From Phaeoceros laevis (Eukaryota; Anthocerotophyta; Anthocerotopsida; Notothyladales), in contig JBNGIQ010009218.1 in the NCBI GenBank assembly GCA_049999765.1, forward strand, positions 33,810 through 90,727: a DNA stretch of 56,918 bases, written 5' to 3'. Under the pieces are notes generated by a model. The model was given only the letters and a program-made list of their open reading frames with translations, had not been told where the DNA came from and did no database searches. Both the position numbers and the translations under genes were made by a program. Of this stretch, positions 47,601 to 56,918 are shown piece after piece (positions within the stretch are counted from its first letter, which is position 1; each line of letters opens with the position of its first letter).

Positions 47601-47844
47601 CTACGGAGCCTCGAGCGTAATGGCGGCATAGATGCAGCTCCTCATGCCTGGTCCCTTCCGATTTCGAGCTGCTGAAACACCAAACCGGTTACGCTCGACT
47701 CGGCTCGAGATTTGACTGGTCAACCCCCTACCGGACCGGAAGGCACGGGAACAGCACATCTTTATCCGACCGGTAGGCACACGTCTTGACCGGTCCACGA
47801 ACGGACAAAGATCACGGTCCCGCCGCCACTTTGGATCCCGTTTA

Positions 47845-48294
47845 TCACAAAAATCCCGTAGGGTCACTTGACCGCGATTTGTACACCAAACCATGCATAC
47901 GCCCTTGCGCACCGTAAAGGTTTGTGCTGCCGGAGGTAGGGCTGGAGTAAACCCAATTGCGCTTCATCCTCAAGCCTGTTCTCCTGCACACATAGCTGGC
48001 CGGTGCCCAATTTTCTCCGGCGCAGAACAGTTGGCATCCTTGGTTGCTTCCAGCCGGTAGAAGCCTGCGATGCTCAATTGGTAGGTATTGGCATTCTGAG
48101 AACGAGAAGAAATTGTCTGCCCAGACTGCCGATGCAGTAGCTGCCAAGGAGAGCGAGGGGAAATCCCGTTCGACTTCGAGTTCAGCGACGAAGGTCTCAA
48201 GGCGTCCAAGGTAACCCCCCAGCTGGGCATGCAACAGGCGTAGCAATCGGGCGATCAAGCTCCATAGCGGCAGTAGCAGGAGTGAGATCATCAT
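47845..48294 (-). CDS. Antisense ORF of El3, TM-containing, probably damaged
   Basis: On the strand opposite to El3 pol, Met at 48294 (the open frame extends from 48393) starts MMISLLLLPLWSLIARLLRL, an N-terminal membrane-anchor-like stretch, then LETFVAELEVERDFPSLS, AVWADNFFSFSECQYLP and Cys-containing segments. The position (just inside the 3' LTR) and the N-terminal hydrophobic anchor equal the antisense ORFs of El1 and El2. The CxxC and MYAGSEF blocks are not in this frame; a neighbouring frame has SAPEKIGHRPAMCAGE, which could be a shifted remnant. Homology is therefore only suggested by layout. Confidence 0.45.
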   Translation of the reverse strand: MMISLLLLPLWSLIARLLRLLHAQLGGYLGRLETFVAELEVERDFPSLSLAATASAVWADNFFSFSECQYLPIEHRRLLPAGSNQGCQLFCAGENWAPASYVCRRTGLRMKRNWVYSSPTSGSTNLYGAQGRMHGLVYKSRSSDPTGFL

Positions 48295-48338
48295 TGAGCA
48301 GTAAGCCAGCGGCAGAAGAATGAAGTGAAATAAGGATC

Positions 48339-48347
48339 GAGTGGGGG
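48339..48347 (+). other. El3 polypurine tract
   Basis: GAGTGGGGG immediately precedes the 3' LTR, similar to AAGTGGGAG of El1 and El2. Confidence 0.8.
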
Positions 48348-48609
48348 TGTTGGGAAATAGGGTGAGGGTAGCGATTCGTCTATTTATAGTCAATTCGTAC
48401 TTAACTTATTTATAGGCCATGGTCGGTTAATTAACCTGTGGCCATAGTTATAGTAGTTAGGCAGTTATGAACTCATAACTGCCAAGATAGCAATAGCCAC
48501 ATTCACGTGGTAAGTCACCTTCGCGTGACACCAACTATCAATCTATTCATTGTCTAAGCACTCGTTTCTCTCTTGTACGCTCGCACACGTCTAATCTCTG
48601 ATTACAGCA
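48348..48609 (+). repeat. El3 3' LTR
   Basis: 262 bp, TGTTGGGAAATAG...GATTACAGCA, followed by target copy CTATG (48610-48614). It lacks TATG at the gtggtaagt site relative to the 5' LTR. Confidence 0.95.
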
Positions 48610-49248
48610 CTATGCACCTGCCATAGCAAAGAATCTTGTTTCAGTACGTAAATTTTGTAGAATGCGTAGGCATGATATAAAGTTTAGTCTGGAGGATTGT
48701 ATCCTAACACTTAGGAACAACATAAAACCTGTGTCGAGGGGAGTAGAAGACAATGACCTCTATCAATTAGATATTCAGGCACTGCTGGTGAAGGATCATT
48801 TTGAAGATGACCCGGAGAGTGCTAATGAGGCACCTGAAGCTCACATCAGTGGCACAAATGGCCATGTCCGAAACATCAAGTTATGGCACTTAAGGTTAGG
48901 ACATCCACATGAACAGCGCCTTTTGAAACTTCCTACAAGTTCACTTTATCGTGACGGGATCAAAGACAAGCTAGCTGACCTTCCTCTTTGTGAGGCATGC
49001 GTATTTGGTAAACAAAAGGAGTTACCTTTCAAAAATAAAACTCTCAAAGAGCCAAGGCAGTGCTTGAGCTGGTGCATGTGGACATCTATGGTCCAATTTC
49101 TAGAAAATCCTTTGGAGGTGCGCAGTACTTTATAAGTTTTGTGGATGACTTCTCACGGTACTCCCATACTTATATTTTAAAGCACAAATCTGAGGCTTAT
49201 GAAGTTTTGTTATTGAGTACTTAGCATTAGTGGAAAGGCAGACTAGCT
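48610..49248 (+). pseudogene. pol: El4 protease end and integrase start
   Basis: The frame continues from 29158: APAIAKNLVSV, FSLEDCILTLRNN, DNDLYQLDIQAL, pre-integrase LWHLRLGHPHEQRLLKL and LCEACVFGKQKELPF. A frameshift near 49060 follows; then LELVHVDIYGPISRKSFGG, FISFVDDFSRYSHTYILKHK and QTSCKLK up to the LINE insertion point. Confidence 0.9.
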
Positions 49249-49266
49249 GCAAGTTGAAAGCGCTTT

Positions 49267-51424
49267 ATTTTTTTTGAGTGATAACTTTGATTCAATGGGG
49301 CGATTGCCCGAACACTTTACACCGGGGCCCGGAGACCATTAGAACCAGCTAGCCCCTAATCCCCGTCAACCCAAGTGACCCCAATGTTGTACCAAGGCAT
49401 CTGAAAGCCCAGGACCCTAACGAACGTGTTTTCACTCACAACGAAGACATGACTGGCGTCCCTTCATGAAGACCCGAGCACAAATTTCCTATGACTACTA
49501 AAAGCAAGCAAATCTTGTCCTCCTGGCAGGGAAGCCCCCTGCCCCTGTACTCGCACCGCCACCATTTGCCATCCAAGTCCATGAAGTTAAAGGAAGTGGC
49601 CGCCTGATTCGTGTGCTGCTCTTGGATCGCCACCCGGAGCCTGACCCGAACATTGTCTGTGGCTGGGCTCAGTCCATGATGCTTGTGACCAACGGATGAT
49701 TCCGATACACGAAGTGGACCTCCTGTCCATTAGCGAGTGCCTCAAACCTTCTGTACCAGCCAGGGCCGCTGATCGCCCCTTCCGGCTCTTCCGTGCTGCT
49801 CGGGGCGGGCTCGGCGTCACCAGCTTTTGCCGCCACTGAGAGTGCTCCCTGCGCTGGTGGCCAAGGAGTGCCCAGCAGTGGCCCTTCCTCTCCCCCTGTG
49901 TCCGTATCCCCTGGAGTCCCTTGTGCCCCGTTGCCTCCTGGAGCCCCAATGTTTGGGACTGGGGTGATGAGCACCCGGGAGTGGAGGAACGGCTTCGCTG
50001 GTTTTTCCTCCCACTCAAGTTCCGTGCCGATCCGCTTGCAGGCGCCTATTACGATCCAGTGTGCTGGCTTGAAGACCTTCTGCGTGCCTTTCGCCATGAC
50101 CTGGCCACGGGACAGAACATGGTGCCAGGTGGAGTAGAGGTGAGTCCCTGTAGGTCTCCTGGCCAGACCTCTGAAGACTGTGTGCGTCCAGCCAACCCAG
50201 AGCGCGTAGAGGCAGCCGCACCTAACCGCCTCCCACCATTGCTGCTTGGTCAGAAACTTCTGCGCGTCTGTCGACAAGACCCCCAGCATAATGAATTTTT
50301 CAGAGAACATCACCTCGCTGAGTACTTGGCAGCCCGCGAAGCCAAGAATCCGCTGCCAGGCCCTGCGAGCCTCCCTACCATGGTACAGTATGTGCTCGGT
50401 GGTGTTGCTACAGCCATGGCAAATCTCGCATTGCCCCTTCCCTTGCTCTTGCAGCCACTTGGAGTACCGCCGAGCCGACATAAGGCACTTGTGCACCAGC
50501 ATCCAGAGGGAACTGCTGGCCTTGGTGGAGATGGCTCGTGTCCAGAGCTTTTTGCAGACCCCCTGCATCACCGTTTGCACGCAACTCCATTTAACAGCCT
50601 GATCTGTGAGCGGCGTTGGGAATCGCCGGCTGACCGCGCGCCTGTAAATCTCAACCAGATTATGGTTGAAGAGAGATCTCTCCTTCCCAGCCTTGCCAAT
50701 GTGCGTGTGCGCAGGCCACCACCAGGAACTGGCTGAACGAGGATCCTGTCCAAGGCAGTCATTTCGTACCAGATTAGATTCGTTGTTTCCTTGGCGGTTT
50801 CTGTGACTTCCTCTTCTAAGGCCATGCGCCCTTTGCCAAGCCCATACAGCACCATCACCAGCCTGCACTCATCACGTGCGAAGCCCAACAAAGGGTCCTC
50901 CCCTTCTGGGACTGGGGCTTCGTGAAGAACCCAGGAGCGTTCCTCAACCACGTACTCCACCCCGTCCAACTGAGATTCCTCCGCCTGCACCACCTGGATC
51001 ACCGAGTCGTAGGACTCCCGGCCGTCCACCATCCGCACATCTGCGTACCAGTCCCCTGGACCAGCTTTCGCCGTCACAAGCATAGCGGCCGAGAGAGCCG
51101 GGATCATGCCTTGGGTGACAGCCCCAAAGACGCCCTCTGCGAGACGGCGGGTGAGCCCTTTGTCCTCGAGCTCGTCCACGGTTAGCCACCTGGATTCAGT
51201 AAAGGACCAGCAGTCCCCAATAGCCCGGAGGTGCTTGGCCCAAAGCTGTTTGACGTTCCCTGGCCTGCTCAGGAAATATGCAGCCTCGGGAAGCCACTGC
51301 CTGGAGTGATGGGCAAGCGGCAACCCTAGGACCATGTCCCGAACCTGTGGGGGCTTCCATATGAGCTGCCCGGCGATCTCCTCCCAGGATTGCCATATGT
51401 TGTTCCAGAGCTTCGACCCTGCAG
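49267..51424 (-). mobile_element. 5'-truncated LINE (L1-type) insertion
   Basis: Flanked by an 18-bp duplication GCAAGTTGAAAGCGCTTT (49249-49266 and 51425-51442). The poly(A) tail shows as a T run at 49268-49275, so the element is on the minus strand. About 2.15 kb remain, without the endonuclease and the RT catalytic region. Removing it restores the El4 integrase frame QTSCKLKALCSDNGG. Confidence 0.9.
49669..51424 (-). pseudogene. LINE ORF2 C-terminal region with zf-RVT
   Basis: Two overlapping minus-strand frames, one shift near 50.7 kb. The first (51424-50568) has LPLAHHSRQWLPEAAYFLSR, KQLWAKHLRAIGDCWSFTES and DELEDKGLTRRLAEGVF. The second (50868-49669) has KWSCVQTVMQGVCKKLWTRA, ISTKASSSLWMLVHKCLMSA and CEICHGCSNTTEHILYHGRE, the zinc-binding RVT tail domain of plant L1 elements (W...H....R, CxxC, HxxxxC-like, W). 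Then comes a Pro/Gly-rich tail to the stop at 49669. The strong GC differs from El4 around it. RT itself is absent because of 5' truncation. Confidence 0.8.
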
Positions 51425-53520
51425 GCAAGTTGAAAGCGCTTTGTTCAGACAATGGAGGGGGATTTATTTCCAATCGGTTTCAGCAGCTGTGCAAGGAGGT
51501 TGGAATTTTACAGCAATTCACAGTTGTTTATACATCACAGCAGAATGGAGTGGTAGAAAAGAACCATTAAGATGAGCAAACTGCAGCTAAAAGCATGCTC
51601 TATGCAGCTGCGTTGCCTATTCAATATTGGACCGAAGCCATTATGTGTGCAACTTATTTAATGAATCGGCTTCCTACATCTGTTGTTGAAAATATGACTC
51701 CGTTTGAAGCATTCACTGGCCGGAAGCCTCCAATCTCCCATTTGAGAACTTTTGGATGTACAGCTTATGCTTTCCTGTCAAAACACAAACATAAAAAATT
51801 TCAATATTCCTCCAGGAAAATGCTCTTTATCGGCTATACAGATGGCCATAAAGCTTATAAATTGTACAATCCTACAACAGGGGAGGTTGTGCATGCTAGA
51901 AGTGTCATTTTTGATGAAGCTGAACTTCTTACCTCTTTGGAGTCTCGTATTAGTAGTACATTGGAGCCATTGGGAGCTATGGGCGCACCCAGCTCTAGAG
52001 TTTGGGCTGAGGATGAATCAAAGGGTGAAGTCGATTGGCTATCTCGTGGCCCAGTGGTTACTTTTGACCAGTCAGCCAGTGGTGATGCCAATCCTACATT
52101 TGACTTATCTGGCAGCTCGGACGATGATGAAGATGGCGAGGATGCTATCAATTCTGTACATGTGCCAGATTCCCCACCAGAAGCTGAGGACGATATTTCC
52201 AACGACAGCGCATCTGATGAGGAACCTATACAGGTTGTCCCTCCTTGCTGGTCCTTGCGAACTGTTCATGCCCCTGCTCGGTTTGACCCTGGAGATTTTA
52301 GGAATAAACAGCCTCGGCGGGCTCGTGTCACCATCGCAAGGGAGGAAACTGGGCATTCTGAGGCATCCAGCAGCTCTGGTTCTACATCCAACACTTCAGG
52401 CCATTCAGGTTTCATGGATAGTAGTGCAGAAAATACCCCAATCTTGCTGGTGGCACAAGCCCTTCAATCAGCAACAGTCAATGTGGAAGACCCTCTTACT
52501 TTGGAGCAGGCCTTCACATGTCCTCAAGCTAAGCTATGGAAGGCATCCGTGCAAGATGAGTTGAAGAGTCTAAAAGAGAATGGGACTTGGCGCTTGGCTG
52601 ATCTTCCACCTGGACGCAAGGCAGTAGATTGCAAGTGGGTTTTTAAAACTAAACTAGATCAGCATGGGCAGCCAGCTAGGTATAAGACTAGATTGGTGGC
52701 AAGAGGATTTACCCAGCAAGAAGGAGTTGACTACTTGGAGACTTTTGCTCCAATGGCCAAATTCCAGACCTTGCGCACACTAATGGCACTTGCAGCACAT
52801 GCAGATCTTGAGCTTCACCAACTTGATGTTAAAAGTGCATTTTTACATGGTCTGCTAGAAGAGGACATATACATGAACCAGCCTCCTGGTTTTGCTGAAC
52901 CTGGATCAAAAGGTAAGGTATGTAAGCTCTTAAAGACTATCTATGGATTGAAGCAATCCCCACGTGCATGGAATCAAAGGATTCACAATTTTTTAATCAA
53001 GCTAGGCTTTGTGAGAAGCGAGGCAGATGTCAGCATGTACACATTAGATAAAGGGGAGAAATACCTCTATCTTGTTTTGTATGTTGATGATATGATTCTT
53101 GCTGCAAATTGCTTGAAGTTGCTGAAAACAATGAAGGGACTACTCAAGAGTGAGTTCCAGATGACTGAGGTAAGAGAAGTGATTTACACTTTAAGATATC
53201 ATGTTAATAGAAATCAATTATTAAGACAGCTAAGTATTTCACAAGAAAAATTTCTGAAAGAGATCCAACATCAATTTAATATGCAAAATTGTAAACCATG
53301 TGCAACCCCTCTGGTAGCTGGACAGAGACTTACAAAAGATATGTGTCCAAAGACACAAGAGGAAATTCAGGCCATGGCTGGTATCCCTTATAGACCAGCT
53401 GTGGGGAAGATCCTGTATGCTGGGAATGTGTCCAGACCTAAGACCTTGGTTGCATCTGGGAATTGTTTCCAATTTCTGCAAAATCCAGGTGTACCACACT
53501 AGTTAGCTTTGAAAAGAATT
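51425..53520 (+). pseudogene. pol: El4 integrase end and reverse transcriptase
   Basis: LKALCSDNGGGFISNRFQQL, YTSQQNGVVEKNH, a TAA at 51568, then a long open frame from 51595: AAALPIQYWTEAIMCATYLM, FTGRKPPISHLRTFGCTAYA, FIGYTDGHKAYKLYNP, an acidic Ser/Asp linker (SSDDDEDGEDAINS), RT WRLADLPPGRKAVDCKWVFK, YKTRLVARGFTQQEGVDY, LDVKSAFLHGLLEEDIYMNQ, KTIYGLKQSPRAWNQR and catalytic LYVDDMILAAN. It ends at TAG 53500-53502, close to the MITE insertion (RIIRYF). Confidence 0.9.
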
Positions 53521-53533
53521 ATTAGGTATTTTT

Positions 53534-54119
53534 GGGTATTTTTATGCTACACCCATACAGTTATTCAGTGTCCCCCCTGGTCAAAAGTGTAGTTTCCTTT
53601 TTCACCCCTTGGAATTGGTTATTTGACTAGGAGATGGTACTTGTTAGATTCACCACATTCTCATCTACAAGAATATACTAGAATCTTTAAATCTTGTGTA
53701 CTACCTAAGAAGATAAAGCCGTTTTTGTTTGAATTAGGGGTTGTCCAATTAGGGGGGGTTGTCCAATTAGGGGGACAACCCCTGAGTACTTGAAGTGGTA
53801 AATTATCAGTTTTGAACACACTACACTAATTTTTTTACCTCCTCTTTCTAGCACAAATCAATCAAGGTACGGAGAACAAAAATAGTACCTTGTTAGGATG
53901 AACATAGGAAATCATAGTAAAAAAATAAAAATAAAAAATTGCATAAAATATAAAAAGAAGGTACTATTAATAATCCTCTCATCAAGCTCATTTTGAATAT
54001 GTGAATTTGTTGTGATTTTGCCATTCACCCTAAAAGATATGGCCATTTTTCTCCAGTAAATTTTGCCAGGTACACCCTAGTACCGCTGCTTTTGGTATGG
54101 GTGTAGCGTGAAAATACCC
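53534..54119. mobile_element. MITE with GGGTATTTT termini
   Basis: 586 bp. The outer 25 bp at each end are inverted repeats with two mismatches (GGGTATTTTTATGCTACACC... at the left). Flanking TTTT is at 53530-53533 and 54120-54123; removing the element with one TTTT restores El4 RYFSGTLTVRI. It has no coding capacity and is AT-rich inside. Two copies of ggttgtccaattaggggg lie in tandem near 53750. Confidence 0.85.
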
Positions 54120-54780
54120 TTTTCTGGAACACTAACCGTGAGAATTACTTACACTGGACAGAAGGGCAGCTTGCTTACATATCAAATTTATTGTGATTCT
54201 GACTATGCTACGGATCCTAAAAGATCTATCTCTGCATATGTAGGAATTCTTGCTGGTGGTCCGGTGGACTGGCAGTCCAAGAAGCAACCAACTGTAGCCT
54301 TGTCGGCGACGGAAGCTGAATACAAAGTTCTTACAGAAGCTTTAAAGGCTGCAATATGGGCAAGAAGAGAATTATCAGAATTGCATCAAACTCAAGGAGC
54401 ACCTGAAAATTTCTGTGATAACCAAGGGGCTGTAGCCCTAGCACAAAATCCGGTGATTCATGCTAGAACCCGGCACATTGAAGTGCAGTATCACTTCAAT
54501 AGAGAAGTGATTGAATCTGGATAGGTTAATATTAGTTATGTCCCAACTGAAAATAATCCAGTTGACATTTTAACTAAGCCACTAGCCAGAGATGGACATG
54601 AAAGACATATGAGGTTTCTAAGCTTAGTTCCCACAATGACTGAGAAAATTAAGCACTCAGCAAACCTATGTACTGTTATGCAAAGTGGATTACACAGCAG
54701 TGAACTATGGAAGGAGAGCTCTAAGTTGAAATCTGATAAATGCCTGCACAAGAACAAACAAAAATCTGTTAGAGGTTAGT
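54120..54780 (+). pseudogene. pol: El4 RNase H domain
   Basis: SLLTYQIYCDSDYATDPKRS, ISAYVGILAGGPVDWQSKKQ, VALSATEAEYKVLTEALKAA, FCDNQGAVALAQNPVIHART and RHIEVQYHFNREV, then TAG at 54522-54524, then ISYVPTENNPVDILTKPLAR. RNase H catalytic D, E and D are present. The frame continues openly to the TAG near 54779. Confidence 0.9.
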
Positions 54781-55703
54781 GCACAAATCCAGAGGGCAAG
54801 GAAAATCATACAGCAACCTTACCTGGACATGATGACATGCGTGAAGTGGAGATCACTATTTTTGTAGAAAGCAGTGTTCAATCTGAGGTTTGGTGCGACA
54901 GCAGTGGCATACATGTGTTGGCGACCCCAACTCAAGGCAGCTTGGCTCCCTCCCGCAGTCACCTGGCGCAAGGCAAGTCACAAATCAGCGGGAAGAAGGC
55001 CGGCACGCGCCTGGCCAGGGGCAGGCTCAAAACTGAGCACCTACCTGAAGATGGCAGGCACAATGCCGGGCTGCTGGCGAGCGTCGAAGCTCAGCAAGGG
55101 AGCAGTGGGCAGTCTGCTGGACGGCGCGCCATAGGCCGCTCTACAAAGCAGGGTGCTGGACGGCAATGGAAGGCTGGCGGCCATGGAGGGTAGGCAGCTA
55201 GGGAGCGTGCTCTAGGACGGCGCGCCTTTGGCCGACCCCTGGTGCAGGCGGGCATGCGGTGGCCGCGTGAACCTGGACGAAGAGTACCTGGCCAACCCCT
55301 GACGATGGCGGGCAGGCGGCGACGTGGTGGCGGCTGTTGTTGCCATGGCGGGCTGCTGCGCGGCGGCAATCTGGACGGCGCCCTGCTGGCTAGCTCCACA
55401 AGGCTGGCTGGCGGAGACCGGCGCAATTGCGCCATAGCTAGCTGGCTGGCTCACGGCTGGCTGGCTCACAACTGGCTGGTTGGCTCAATGCTGGCTGGCG
55501 GCGAAGGCGCGAGGCGCGACAGACGGCGGCGCCTTCCAAGGATGGAGCGACGGCGGCGCTTCCCAAGGCTTGAGCGACAGCGGCGCCCCCATGGCAGATC
55601 TCTTGCAAGGTGGGCGACGCCATCACCAGAAGCTTGAGCACCTGCATCATTCGCAACAACGGTGCGGAAGAGAGGAACCGCCACAACGGGCGGGACCAAG
55701 CCG
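54781..55703. other. GC-rich 3' region of El4
   Basis: Between pol and the presumed 3' LTR. It is strongly GC-rich with ggctggctggc repeats near 55435-55495. Several overlapping minus-strand frames start near 55710 (for example MVPPVVAVPLFRTVVANDAG) but are Arg/Ala/Pro-rich, as expected from composition. In El1-El3 this position holds an antisense ORF; here no homologue can be recognised. Confidence 0.45.
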
Positions 55704-55772
55704 GAACCAAGCCCTAAGGGCTAGTTGTGGGAGAGTTGAGAAACCAGCTCCCTTAGGGTTAGGGCTTGGTTC
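55704..55772. promoter_or_regulatory. 14-bp inverted repeat spanning El4 polypurine tract and LTR edge
   Basis: GAACCAAGCCCTAA (55704-55717) is the exact complement of TTAGGGCTTGGTTC (55759-55772). Between them lie the purine tract ttgtgggagag (about 55725-55735) and the probable LTR start (TTGAGAAACC, about 55736). Confidence 0.65.
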
Positions 55773-55995
55773 ACATTAAAGTATATTATGAATAGATAGT
55801 AAGTTAGTTATTTACTATTATATGAAACGGCATGTCGTTTCATATCTCATGTGCTTGCAACCATAAAGGTGCAGCCATGGTGTAATTCATTCAATCAATC
55901 TAATGCAATTCTGTGACCAAATATTGACTATTGCCTCATGAAGAGGGCCATGATTTGACCGAAATGTAACTGATGGTGCACAAGACAATTGCTCA
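55737..55995 (+). repeat. El4 3' LTR, start only (end uncertain)
   Basis: It is placed after the purine tract ttgtgggagag. It contains a TATA-like tatattatgaatag (about 55783) and a perfect hairpin ATATGAAACG / CGTTTCATAT (55820-55829, 55836-55845). The 5' LTR is missing from the window, so the end cannot be fixed by comparison. Confidence 0.5.
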
Positions 55996-56918
55996 AGGCT
56001 TGCGATGATGCTGTGTGGGATGTGTGCCGCTGTCAGGGTTTGCCAAAAACATGGGCAGGCCACTTGTACAGCTTAGGCAGCATTGCTGGCATTTTGCAGG
56101 GGCTCTGTCCACGATGAGGCTGCTGCAGAGATCAATCAATTTGCAGAAAAAACCAAGCTACCAGCAAGTGTATGGCGACACCATGGCCAGGGACACTTGC
56201 TTCTACACAGAGCTATGAGGCATGGTGCTAGTGCAGGCACCCCCTCCCTTCCATCTTCGTCAGTTCCTGGAAAGGTCCTTGGCCCGGATTTCTTATTTCA
56301 TAAACAGGCAGATCCAGGGCCTTCACAGCTTGTGATTGGGTCAGTTGTCATTAGCTAGAGAAAAACGCAAGCAGGCAAGACAGCAACCAAGCAAAAAGGT
56401 ATTCATGTGAAAGGATACATAGGTAAAAAAGCAAACAAGGCAAGCAAGGCAAGCATTTTGACTTATCAGAAAAAATTTGTGCAGTTCACGGCATGTGGGC
56501 TGACCCATGCCATTTGACCCTTTCTAGTGGCAGTGAGAGTCCCAAACCAAACACTCGTAAGACCTTGGCAGTAGAGTGACTTGAGCAAAAAACGTTCAGG
56601 GATGAGCCTCAAACAGGTGAATGTTGGCAGAACCGAGAAGAAAGTGTTGGAGTTGTGCTTTGCAGCACACAAAAAAGCAAAACCTGAGCTGGTCAAGTGG
56701 TGAAATGGACAGTTTGTGAAATGCACGGGGGCACAAAGGTAGCTGACCAGAGAATCGGTGACATGAAGCCTCAAGGGAAGCTATGCTGAGTGACAAAGGC
56801 AGGAACAAGGGCACAAAAATCTGAAGGAGCAGCTGGACAAGTGATGAGAAGCAGAAAAAAGGAGCTGAGCAAAGCGGTAGCTAGGCAGGCAGGGAGAAGG
56901 CCAGAAACTTGGTCCTTG
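55996..56918. other. No gene recognised
   Basis: No frame with family resemblance. Repeats of aggcaagcaaggcaagca occur near 56430. It may belong to the flank of El4. Confidence 0.35.

Larger units (their letters stand above)
29159..48609 (+). mobile_element. Ty1/copia element El3, 19.5 kb with nested insertions
   Basis: LTRs 29159-29424 (266 bp) and 48348-48609 (262 bp), TGTTGGG...ACAGCA, differ by about 10 substitutions and a 4-bp gap. Target duplication CTATG is at 29154-29158 and 48610-48614. Gag is interrupted by a CACTA-like element (30802-33904) and a TIR element (34304-39419). Between pol (ends about 43330) and an antisense ORF (from about 47.8 kb) lies a block with PPR and GPI gene pieces. 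After subtraction of these, El3 would be about 7 kb, a normal size. It inserted into the El4 protease region. Confidence 0.9.
28379..55995 (+). mobile_element. Ty1/copia element El4, 5'-truncated and multiply interrupted
   Basis: Coding pieces of one copia polyprotein run in order: gag to protease (28386-29158), protease end to integrase start (48610-49250), integrase to RT (51443-53520), RNase H (54124-54760), then a GC-rich 3' region, a purine tract and the start of a 3' LTR near 55737. Removing El3 (TSD CTATG), the LINE (18-bp TSD) and the MITE restores a continuous reading at each junction. Its 5' LTR, leader and first half of gag are absent; the left edge is an abrupt junction with the methyltransferase element. 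The right end of the LTR was not located, so the end coordinate is approximate. Confidence 0.8.

Noticed and set aside
54837-55710. Arg/Ala-rich frames in the GC-rich region as genes
   Set aside because: Overlapping open frames on both strands are expected from high GC, and no family blocks are visible.
1-56918. CRISPR array, tRNA or rRNA genes
   Set aside because: No spaced identical repeats with unique spacers, no cloverleaf-like blocks and no rRNA-like stretches were seen on either strand.

Overview
The window reads as a repeat-dense block of a large land-plant nuclear genome. Evidence: Ty1/copia elements primed by initiator-tRNA-Met (TGGTATCAGAGC directly after the LTR), a L1-type LINE with a plant zf-RVT tail, CACTA-type and other TIR transposons, PLS-class PPR fragments (DMYAKCG style) and intron-containing plant gene pieces. 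The PPR style suggests a fern, lycophyte or bryophyte; this is inference. There are three 100-N assembly gaps (32065-32164, 36601-36700, 45291-45390). I see no intact ordinary host gene, no tRNA or rRNA and no CRISPR.

Layout. 1-800: tandem and low-complexity repeats. 1880-5073 and 6731-15369 (minus strand): two decayed copies of an unusual reverse transcriptase family (GIPMGFSCS...RYMDD). The second copy is split by copia El1 (7022-13683, 234-bp LTRs differing at one base, TSD GGGAG). 16202-22645: copia El2 (LTRs about 4.5% diverged, TSD GATCA), sitting to the left of and probably inside a gypsy-like gag-protease-DNA cytosine methyltransferase element (about 22651-28378). 28379 to about 55.9 kb: copia El4, 5'-truncated. 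It is split by copia El3 (29159-48609, TSD CTATG), by a minus-strand LINE (49267-51424, 18-bp TSD) and by a MITE (53534-54119). El3 itself holds a CACTA-like element (30802-33904, TSD GTC), a gene-capturing TIR transposon (34304-39419, TSD AACC; PPR and tyrosinase/PPO-like pieces) and a roughly 4.2-kb block with PPR and glucose-6-phosphate isomerase exons.

Most interesting biology. (1) A cytosine-5 DNA methyltransferase domain in one reading frame downstream of a retropepsin. (2) El1, El2 and probably El3 share a layout not usual for copia: a ~60-aa Cys-motif ORF right after the primer-binding site, a ~207-aa ORF before gag, and an antisense membrane/CxxC ORF between pol and the 3' LTR. (3) All four copia LTRs carry a perfect 9-10 bp inverted repeat 70-115 bp from the LTR start, although the LTRs share no obvious sequence. 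Nearly all pol frames are broken, so the window records element anatomy rather than live elements.
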